DNA of 5,358 nt from positions 1 to 5,358 of the forward strand of contig CAJOPD010000106.1 of the NCBI GenBank assembly GCA_905236685.1, read 5' to 3'. The DNA comes from an uncultured Clostridia bacterium. Its GTDB lineage: Bacteria > Bacillota > Clostridia > UBA1381. Numbering within the stretch: the stretch's first letter is position 1; each line of letters opens with the position of its first letter. Below are positions 1 through 4,344 of this stretch, one piece after another. The notes under the pieces were generated by a model, which ran no database searches, was not told the DNA's origin, and saw only the letters and a list, made by a program, of their open reading frames with translations. The translations under genes were made by a program, and so were the position numbers.

Positions 1-1
1 A

Positions 2-598
2 TCTAAAAAATATCCTGCCTGTTTTACGGCTTTTGATATTTTATATTACAAAGACCATGCAGTAAATGATTTACCTCTTACAAAGCGCAAGGAGCTTTTA
101 AGTCAGGCTGTCACATACGAATCAGACCGATTTGCTGTTTCAAGAGTTATTGAGGGAAGCGGCATTGCTTTTTATAACCTTACCAAAGAGCAAAACTTGG
201 AAGGCATTGTAGCGAAGCGAAAAGACAGCCGATATTATTTCGACAAGCGGACAAAAGACTGGATAAAATGCAAGAATCTCAAAGACGAGGATTTTGTCGT
301 GTGCGGATATATCCCCAAGCCGGGCATGACAAGTATTATTTTAGGGCAGTATTCAGGCGGTATCCTTAAAAGCAAGGGGCATGTTACTCTCGGCGTCAGC
401 AGTGAGGCTTTTCAAAAAATCAGCTCCGTTCCGCATACAGAGCCTCTGTTTGCAAGTTCTGAAACAGCCGTCTGGATTGAACCTGTGCTCTGCTGCACCG
501 TCAAATATATGGAAAAGAACACCTCCGGCAGTATGCGTCAGCCTGTTTTTAAAGGTCTGCGCGATGATAAACTGCCGGAGGAGTGTGTTGAAAGTTAA
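2..598 (+). CDS. ATP-dependent DNA ligase, C-terminal part (5' end outside window)
   Basis: Seals nicks in duplex DNA using ATP through a lysyl-AMP intermediate. The frame is open from position 2 and ends at TAA 596-598, giving 198 visible residues. Counting from the first visible residue, I see motif III (FDIL, 11-14), motif IV (EGIVAKR, 67-73; TTG-encoded L66 precedes it), motif V (WIKCK, 87-91) and an OB-fold domain ending in RQPVFKGLRDDK (179-190), which matches the motif VI region of the LigD-type ligase domain. Motif I with the catalytic lysine (KxDG) lies upstream of the window, so roughly 100-130 residues are missing if the length is typical of stand-alone ligases. No internal stop or frameshift is seen. 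The gene is convergent with the - strand block. Such ligases are accessory to the NAD-dependent LigA of bacteria and are often carried on phages and mobile elements. The family call is strong; the role on this element is inference. Confidence 0.93.
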   Translation, partial: SKKYPACFTAFDILYYKDHAVNDLPLTKRKELLSQAVTYESDRFAVSRVIEGSGIAFYNLTKEQNLEGIVAKRKDSRYYFDKRTKDWIKCKNLKDEDFVVCGYIPKPGMTSIILGQYSGGILKSKGHVTLGVSSEAFQKISSVPHTEPLFASSETAVWIEPVLCCTVKYMEKNTSGSMRQPVFKGLRDDKLPEECVES

Positions 599-604
599 TT
601 GATC

Positions 605-1030
605 CTATGCACCGGAAATGCCTATAAAATTATCCGATAATATACGGGTTTTTATAAACTTATTATCAAGAGCAGAAATATCGCCTATTTGTTTAAAGCA
701 CAATGTATATGCATGCTCTTCTTTTATTTTTACATTCTTAGGCACGACAACTTCGTATTCGTTATCGCCGTTTGTAATCTTTACTGTTTTTGTCCCGGTA
801 AGTCTCCCAGGCGTTATTCCGGTACAAACCCCATAAACTTCAAAATATTTTTTCCATTTATCAATTAAATACAGATTGGATGCTTTTGCAAGGCTCATAA
901 CTAAAACAGCCAAACTCAGCAGCACAAAAACTCTGTCCTTAAAGGCTACGCCTGCAGAGATTCCAAGCACCGCACAGCCTGCTCCAATAAGCGATGTGAT
1001 GACTATTTTGCGTAATATTATTTTATTCAT
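605..1030 (-). CDS. Small membrane protein, two N-terminal helices and a beta-rich tail, unknown function
   Basis: A 141-residue protein I do not recognise. Two hydrophobic segments, at about residues 8-29 and 33-51, should form a membrane hairpin. The remaining ~85 residues are soluble-looking and predicted beta-rich (VYGVCTG..., EYEVVVPKNVKI, YTLCFKQ), possibly a small barrel or OB-like domain. The start at ATG 1028-1030 was chosen because GGAG lies 10 nt upstream; an in-frame start 13 codons earlier would fall inside the hairpin stem at 1056-1075. It is the last gene of the - strand block, preceded by that hairpin and a T-run, so its expression may be lower than, or partly uncoupled from, the genes before it. 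Its TAG stop is 6 bp from the stop of the convergent ligase gene. It could be an accessory envelope protein of the conjugation machinery, but nothing in the sequence proves that. Confidence 0.75.
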   Translation of the reverse strand: MNKIILRKIVITSLIGAGCAVLGISAGVAFKDRVFVLLSLAVLVMSLAKASNLYLIDKWKKYFEVYGVCTGITPGRLTGTKTVKITNGDNEYEVVVPKNVKIKEEHAYTLCFKQIGDISALDNKFIKTRILSDNFIGISGA

Positions 1031-1040
1031 AGGTTGTTTT

Positions 1041-1044
1041 CTCC
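1041..1044 (-). promoter_or_regulatory. Shine-Dalgarno of the small membrane protein gene
   Basis: GGAG on the - strand, 10 nt before ATG 1028-1030. It abuts the T-run that follows the hairpin at 1056-1075. It supports the shorter 141-residue start. Confidence 0.6.
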
Positions 1045-1075
1045 AAAAAAATAATGGCACGGTTTGCACCGTGCC
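1045..1075 (-). terminator. Hairpin plus T-run, candidate intrinsic terminator or attenuator
   Basis: A perfect 8-bp stem (1056-1063 pairing with 1068-1075, GGCACGGT/ACCGTGCC) closes a 4-nt loop. On the - strand it is followed by ATTATTTTTT (1055-1046 and one more T region to 1045), then immediately by the Shine-Dalgarno of the next gene. The shape fits a rho-independent terminator between the 227-residue gene (stop at 1085) and the membrane protein gene (start at 1030). As no promoter is evident between the hairpin and the next start, it may act as a partial attenuator or an mRNA processing and stability element rather than a full stop. Confidence 0.6.
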
Positions 1076-1084
1076 GCATCAGTT

Positions 1085-1768
1085 TTAATTCTCGAATATG
1101 ATCCGTTTTTTCAGATACAGATTTGCCACAGTTTTGAGTACATCTGATTTCACTGTACTGAATCTGGTATCTGTCATAATTGTTTCTGAAGTGTCGTCAT
1201 TAAAGGCATATATTTTGTCAATGACATCCTCTTCGTTTTTAAGCTTCTTTATGTTATTTTCCGTACACCTTATAATCTCAGATGTCGTAACGGCAACGCT
1301 TTTTGCTAAATTCAAAATGCGTTTTTCTTCAGAACTGATATTTTGCCCGAAGTATTTCTTTATACACTGCACTACCGGTACATTCTTACATAAGCACATA
1401 TAAATACAGCTCTTAAGCTTATCAGCGGTACTTATTATTACCGGCCGTATTGTCAGTTTCGATAAAAGATTATACAAAGCGTCCGCAGCAATATAGTCAG
1501 TGCCTTCTTTAACAAGATTTCTTTGTTTCAGTCTCTCAAGCGTTCTTTCAAAAGATACATCATCAGAAATATGCGCTGCTTCTTTCCGTCTTAAGTACTC
1601 CTTTTCAAGATCCTGCTTGTTTAAAAAGTTCCAGTGAAGACTCCCCCATATCATAAGTTCGTCAATACTCATACCGTACTCACCGCTGTCCGTAATAATC
1701 ATTGGTACTTTATTGCCGTTTTCATTTTTAACAACCATTCGTCCTATTGATGTGTAATATGTAATCAT
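1085..1768 (-). CDS. Unrecognised 227-residue protein next to sigma factor, possible winged-helix regulator
   Basis: A soluble, largely helical protein of 227 residues that I cannot place in a named family. Residues ~33-100 look like a winged-helix unit: SIDELMIWG, a charged helix (KQDLEKEYLRRKEA, 51-64), a recognition-like helix (SFERTLERLKQRNLV, 72-86), then GTDYIAADALYNLL as a possible wing and final helix. The C-terminal half (~115-227) is helical with several cysteines (121, 125, 127, 135, 168) and no membrane segment. ATG 1766-1768 was chosen because CGGAGG sits 6 nt upstream; the frame remains open to a TTG at 1816 that overlaps the sigma gene and has no ribosome binding site. The gene follows the sigma factor gene by 44 bp, which suggests co-transcription. 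A role as transcriptional regulator, or as modulator of the neighbouring sigma factor, is inference from position and fold impression only. Confidence 0.8.
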   Translation of the reverse strand: MITYYTSIGRMVVKNENGNKVPMIITDSGEYGMSIDELMIWGSLHWNFLNKQDLEKEYLRRKEAAHISDDVSFERTLERLKQRNLVKEGTDYIAADALYNLLSKLTIRPVIISTADKLKSCIYMCLCKNVPVVQCIKKYFGQNISSEEKRILNLAKSVAVTTSEIIRCTENNIKKLKNEEDVIDKIYAFNDDTSETIMTDTRFSTVKSDVLKTVANLYLKKRIIFEN

Positions 1769-1774
1769 TGTCTG

Positions 1775-1780
1775 CCTCCG
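1775..1780 (-). promoter_or_regulatory. Shine-Dalgarno deciding the start of the 227-residue gene
   Basis: CGGAGG on the - strand, 6 nt before ATG 1766-1768. It is the only good ribosome binding site near this frame's possible starts and rules against the upstream TTG at 1814-1816. Confidence 0.75.
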
Positions 1781-1812
1781 TTTATTCAGTATATTTATTT
1801 TTACGGAATTTT

Positions 1813-2379
1813 TCAAAAAAGCGCAACAAATTTTTCATCAGCAAGCAGAATCTTTTTTGCTCTGCTTATCCAACTTCGCACCGAGTTTGCCGGTACATTG
1901 TAAAGCTTTGCGATTTCACTTCCGGTCATACCGGATATTTTAAGCTCAAGCGCTTCAAAGCCTTTAACAGTCGTGGGAGTCTTGCACTTCCTTTTAGCCT
2001 CGCTTATCATTTGCTTTATATCTTTTTCAAGGACTGACGAAAGCACTTCTTTTTCGGTATCAAGTTCGCTTTTTAAGAATTCTTCAAGCAAAGCACCGTC
2101 GTCGGAAAGCTCCTCCGACAAAGATATATCACCCGAAACACTATTTTTATTTTTCCTGTATAAATCAACAAACGCATTTTTTAGCACCGTCTCGGCAAAG
2201 GTGCTGAATTTAACCCTACCGTCGTATTTCCCCGCCTTTTCACAAAGCATAAGACATCCGTACTGAAAATAATCGTCGTATTCGGATTGATTTATTTTGC
2301 CGCCGTAGATGAGACTGTTTACAGCCGATTTTACTGTCGATAAATTGTTTTCAACCAAATTTCTCTCATATTCATTCAT
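1813..2379 (-). CDS. Sigma-70 family RNA polymerase sigma factor (small, region 2 plus region 4)
   Basis: A 188-residue alternative sigma factor expected to direct RNA polymerase to a special promoter set. Residues ~10-77 match sigma-70 region 2 (DDYFQYGCLMLCEKAGKYD, then KFSTFAETVLKNAFVDLYRK, the core-binding and -10 recognition part). A variable acidic linker spans ~80-125. Region 4 with its helix-turn-helix lies at ~137-180 (LELKISGMTGSEIAKLYNV, then SVRSWISRAKKIL). Regions 1 and 3 are absent, as in small ECF-like sigma factors. The start was set at ATG 2377-2379 because AAAGGTGG lies 8 nt upstream; a GTG four codons earlier falls inside that ribosome binding site. The stop is TGA. It lies 14 bp after the zinc-finger gene, whose stop codon overlaps the ribosome binding site, so the two are probably translationally linked. 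Sigma-like proteins are common regulators on Gram-positive conjugative elements; its target promoters are not visible here. Confidence 0.88.
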   Translation of the reverse strand: MNEYERNLVENNLSTVKSAVNSLIYGGKINQSEYDDYFQYGCLMLCEKAGKYDGRVKFSTFAETVLKNAFVDLYRKNKNSVSGDISLSEELSDDGALLEEFLKSELDTEKEVLSSVLEKDIKQMISEAKRKCKTPTTVKGFEALELKISGMTGSEIAKLYNVPANSVRSWISRAKKILLADEKFVALF

Positions 2380-2387
2380 GTGTTTTC

Positions 2388-2395
2388 CCACCTTT
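2388..2395 (-). promoter_or_regulatory. Shine-Dalgarno of the sigma factor gene, overlapping the upstream stop
   Basis: AAAGGTGG on the - strand, 8 nt before ATG 2377-2379. Its first bases are part of the TAA stop of the zinc-finger gene, consistent with translational coupling. Confidence 0.7.
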
Positions 2396-2804
2396 ACGCC
2401 GCCGGAAGTTTAATATGGTTGTTAACAAGGACCTCCCTGCATTTATCTATCAAAACTTCGCATCTGTAATCCGAAAACATTGCGATATGTCCGTCATCTT
2501 TTTTAAGTCCCATAAAGTATTCCATCCAGCGGTATGCTTCTTTTTTTGTCATCAAATGCTTTTCCCACAAAAGATTAAAAATTCTGTGAGCTTTCATCCT
2601 TTTTCTGCGCAAAGCTTTATTTGCCAACGTCCCCATAGGGATTTTGGTTCCCTCGTGTACTCCTACGTAGGAATCACATGCGGGATAATTTTTGCAAACA
2701 TATAGAAACTTTCCCTGTCCGCGGCTGCCATGTACATAATCATCCTGCCTGAAAATTGCAGGTGCGCCGCAATAGGGACATGTTACCTTTTTTACTTCTT
2801 TCAT
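2394..2804 (-). CDS. Zinc-finger-containing protein, DUF3268 type
   Basis: A 136-residue protein resembling the DUF3268 (PF11672) zinc-finger-containing family, recognised from memory of its pattern. A topoisomerase-like zinc ribbon is formed by C9, C12, C37 and C43 (CPYC, then CKNYPAC), followed by the family's typical SYVGVHEGTKIPMGTLAN stretch (45-62), an arginine/lysine-rich helix (ALRRKRMKAHRIFNLLW, ~64-80) and KKEAYRWM. The biochemical function of the family is not established; single-stranded nucleic acid binding is plausible from the zinc ribbon and the basic helix. Such proteins occur often on phages and conjugative elements. ATG 2802-2804 was chosen because AAGGAGG lies 9 nt upstream; a TTG further upstream at 2850-2852 has no ribosome binding site. 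It follows the Cys-rich gene after a 109-bp gap and runs directly into the sigma factor gene. Confidence 0.87.
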   Translation of the reverse strand: MKEVKKVTCPYCGAPAIFRQDDYVHGSRGQGKFLYVCKNYPACDSYVGVHEGTKIPMGTLANKALRRKRMKAHRIFNLLWEKHLMTKKEAYRWMEYFMGLKKDDGHIAMFSDYRCEVLIDKCREVLVNNHIKLPAA

Positions 2805-2813
2805 TTTCCTGAA

Positions 2814-2820
2814 CCTCCTT
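2814..2820 (-). promoter_or_regulatory. Shine-Dalgarno deciding the start of the zinc-finger gene
   Basis: AAGGAGG on the - strand, 9 nt before ATG 2802-2804. A near-perfect match to the anti-Shine-Dalgarno sequence; it places the start 16 codons inside the longest open frame. Confidence 0.8.
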
Positions 2821-2828
2821 CCGACTTT

Positions 2829-2857
2829 ATTGTAAACTGTTTTTTTATTCAAGAAAA
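2829..2857 (-). promoter_or_regulatory. Weak sigma-A-like promoter candidate before the zinc-finger and sigma genes
   Basis: In the 109-bp gap, the - strand shows TACAAT (2834-2829), a 5/6 match to the -10 consensus. A 17-nt spacer separates it from TTTTCT (2857-2852), only a 3/6 match to the -35 consensus. The spacer contains a run of seven A. If real, it would give the zinc-finger/sigma/227-residue genes their own transcript. AT-rich gaps produce such matches by chance, so this is tentative. Confidence 0.25.
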
Positions 2858-2913
2858 TAGGGTTTCAGCAAATAAGTGCGTAAATATGGGCCAATTTCCC
2901 TGTGTTTTTCCAT

Positions 2914-3264
2914 TTATTTCCCATTATTTACCATTTTCGCAATTTTAAGAAAGGGACAATCACTCGTAACTTCATGTGTATATTTGTCTAAATAGTTTTC
3001 AAAAATGCACCTGAATTTTGCGTTGCTCAGTTCAAGAAGGCATTCGCTCTTGTCAATGATTGTTCCAAATATAAAATTTGCGTCCGTAACGGTAATTATC
3101 AAAGGCTTACCCTCTTTGTCAAAACTGACTAAAAGGTCATTACAGCAAGCTTCCTGCTTATATTTGCAAACGCTGCAGGTAACATACATACTGTTTCTCC
3201 AGTTGCCGTGTACATTGTTTATAAACCTTGCCACATTGCAACAATGCGTATAGCATTTTTCCAT
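2914..3264 (-). CDS. Small cysteine-rich protein, unknown function
   Basis: A 116-residue protein I do not recognise. It has ten cysteines, at residues 4, 8, 9, 30, 33, 40, 41, 75, 86 and 103. Seven of these lie in the first 41 residues, in the pattern CX3CC, CX2C (30-33) and CX6CC, with histidines at 7 and 19, so a metal site (zinc or iron-sulfur) is plausible. Residues ~44-92 read as mixed beta/alpha (LLVSFDKEGKPLIITVTD, then AKFRCIFENYLDKY). No signal peptide or membrane segment is visible, so it is probably cytoplasmic and reduced. ATG 3262-3264 was chosen because GGGAGGTG lies 8 nt upstream; an in-frame ATG at 3316-3318 sits in a hairpin stem with no ribosome binding site. It follows the S1-like gene after a 59-bp gap holding a hairpin and T-run. 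Confidence 0.75.
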   Translation of the reverse strand: MEKCYTHCCNVARFINNVHGNWRNSMYVTCSVCKYKQEACCNDLLVSFDKEGKPLIITVTDANFIFGTIIDKSECLLELSNAKFRCIFENYLDKYTHEVTSDCPFLKIAKMVNNGK

Positions 3265-3272
3265 TAGCTTTT

Positions 3273-3280
3273 CACCTCCC
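3273..3280 (-). promoter_or_regulatory. Shine-Dalgarno deciding the start of the Cys-rich gene
   Basis: GGGAGGTG on the - strand, 8 nt before ATG 3262-3264. It abuts the T-run that follows the hairpin at 3291-3316 and rules against the upstream ATG at 3316-3318. Confidence 0.75.
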
Positions 3281-3285
3281 AAAAA

Positions 3286-3316
3286 TTTTGGCGGCGGAAG
3301 GTTTCCCCTCCGCCGC
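3286..3316 (-). terminator. GC-rich hairpin with short T-run, candidate terminator or attenuator
   Basis: A perfect 8-bp stem (3291-3298 with 3309-3316, GCGGCGGA/TCCGCCGC) closes a 10-nt loop; two further G-C pairs are possible past an A-C mismatch. On the - strand it is followed by C, AAAA, then TTTTT and immediately GGGAGG. The four A before the T-run make it a poor classical terminator, because the T-run does not start at the stem base. An attenuator or an mRNA-stabilising or processing structure between the S1-like gene and the Cys-rich gene is equally possible. Confidence 0.5.
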
Positions 3317-3323
3317 ATGGTGT

Positions 3324-4328
3324 TTAAATTACTTGTTTGATTATCCTGGTAAGTACGCCGCTGACATTTCCGTAGTCTTCGTTTATTCTTGTCACCACAA
3401 AGCTTACAATATCGCCCCGCCCCGGCATTCTTTTATCGTAATTTGTGTGCGATATCGCATTGACGCCTATTTTAAGTCTGATAAACACAGTGCCGTTTCT
3501 TACATTTGTGACCTCACCTATGTATTTCCCCTGAACTACGCACTTACTTAAATTATCTTTTGAGGTATTCGGCGTTATGCTTTTAACATCAACTTCAACC
3601 TTCAAATTATCCGGTGTTTCTCCCTCGACCTTTGTCACGAGAACATTTAAAGTCTCTCCAACATGAAAACTTTCCGATACATCAGAGATCCAATCCCAAC
3701 TGATCTGAGATGCCGGAATTGTAACTTCGAGCCCGAACAATTCGATCCTTGCAACCATGGGTGACACTGCAATAATTCTGCCTTCCGCAATCCTTCCTTC
3801 TCTTATGTGTGGAAGGCCGTCAGAAAGCGGCGTCAGATAGAATCTCTCACGTTTTTTTATCATTGCCTCTTTCCTGCTTGCGACAACGCTTAAAGCTTTT
3901 TTATCAATTCCTTTGATAATGACATCCGTCTCTGCGCCCAGCATACTGTTACAGATTCTTGTTAGTCTTTCGTCCATCGTTTCGTTCTGATAATTAACAC
4001 TGTTTAGCGTTATCATCATTTCACTTACGGGTATTACGATTCTTTGCTCCTTGTAATACGCTATTGCAACATTACCGTAAACTTTGGTTTTTTCAAGTCC
4101 AGAAATCACTACGGGTATAATGCGTTTTGCATGATATGCGCTTGATATTTCGCTCCATGTCGTATCATTCTTTACTTCCGGTACTTCGATTTCCTCCGGA
4201 TCCAGTTTAAGGATACCGAGACTTAGTTTTTTCTCCTCGTTTTCTCCTGCTTCAGCATTTTCAGTGTTTTCTGAAACTTTAGTGTTTTCTGTGAATTCTT
4301 CTTGTTCGATTGCTTTTTTTCTTGGCAT
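3324..4328 (-). CDS. Protein with three S1-like OB-fold modules, ribosomal-protein-S1-like
   Basis: A 334-residue predicted nucleic-acid-binding protein. Residues 1-60 are a charged, low-complexity leader: a basic PRKK start, then an E/N-rich stretch (~9-33). Three S1-type repeats follow. The first, ~69-152, is degenerate (GNVAIAYYKEQRIVIPVSEM, then IIKGIDKKALSVVASRKEA). The second is ~177-251 (GRIAEGRIIAVSPMVARIEL, IPASQIS, VGETLNVLVTKVE). The third is ~264-332 (GKYIGEVTNVRNGTVFIRLK, GRGDIVSFVVTRIN). The order resembles part of bacterial ribosomal protein S1, but chromosomal S1 proteins are usually longer with four to six repeats. ATG 4326-4328 was set by AAAGGAGG 7 nt upstream; a start 12 codons earlier would overlap the coupling protein gene. 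It follows that gene by 16 bp, so co-expression with conjugation genes is likely. RNA or single-stranded DNA binding is known for the fold; its task in transfer is not known to me. Confidence 0.85.
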   Translation of the reverse strand: MPRKKAIEQEEFTENTKVSENTENAEAGENEEKKLSLGILKLDPEEIEVPEVKNDTTWSEISSAYHAKRIIPVVISGLEKTKVYGNVAIAYYKEQRIVIPVSEMMITLNSVNYQNETMDERLTRICNSMLGAETDVIIKGIDKKALSVVASRKEAMIKKRERFYLTPLSDGLPHIREGRIAEGRIIAVSPMVARIELFGLEVTIPASQISWDWISDVSESFHVGETLNVLVTKVEGETPDNLKVEVDVKSITPNTSKDNLSKCVVQGKYIGEVTNVRNGTVFIRLKIGVNAISHTNYDKRMPGRGDIVSFVVTRINEDYGNVSGVLTRIIKQVI

Positions 4329-4335
4329 AATAAAA

Positions 4336-4343
4336 CCTCCTTT
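4336..4343 (-). promoter_or_regulatory. Shine-Dalgarno deciding the start of the S1-like gene
   Basis: AAAGGAGG on the - strand, 7 nt before ATG 4326-4328, lying in the 16-bp gap after the coupling protein stop. It favours the MPRKK start over the longer frame. Confidence 0.8.
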
Positions 4344-4344
4344 T

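Noticed and set aside
599..604. Element end or attachment site at the junction between the ligase and the - strand block
   Set aside because: Only 6 bp separate the stops, and no inverted repeat, integrase gene or tRNA is nearby; nothing supports a boundary here.
1769..1812. Possible pairing of TCCGT (1803-1807) with ACGGA (1777-1781) that would hide the Shine-Dalgarno of the 227-residue gene
   Set aside because: Only 5 bp with a loop of about 21 nt in an AT-rich gap; expected by chance and probably unstable.
1769..1816. Longer start (TTG at 1814-1816) for the 227-residue gene, overlapping the sigma factor stop
   Set aside because: There is no Shine-Dalgarno before the TTG, whereas CGGAGG sits 6 nt before ATG 1766-1768.
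1973..2266. Open frames on the + strand opposite the - strand genes (for example 1973-2266, 2415-2705, 3005-3253, 3228-3551)
   Set aside because: All lie antisense to well-supported genes, show F/S/L/C-rich shadow composition, and have no recognisable domains.
3265..3318. Longer start (ATG 3316-3318) for the Cys-rich gene
   Set aside because: The extra codons come from the hairpin stem, giving an RRRG...PPPKF leader, with no ribosome binding site upstream.
4263..4291. Direct repeat AGTGTTTTCTG at 4263-4273 and 4281-4291 (period 18)
   Set aside because: It is in frame and encodes repeated ENT residues of the low-complexity leader of the S1-like protein; it looks like coding repetition, not a regulatory iteron.
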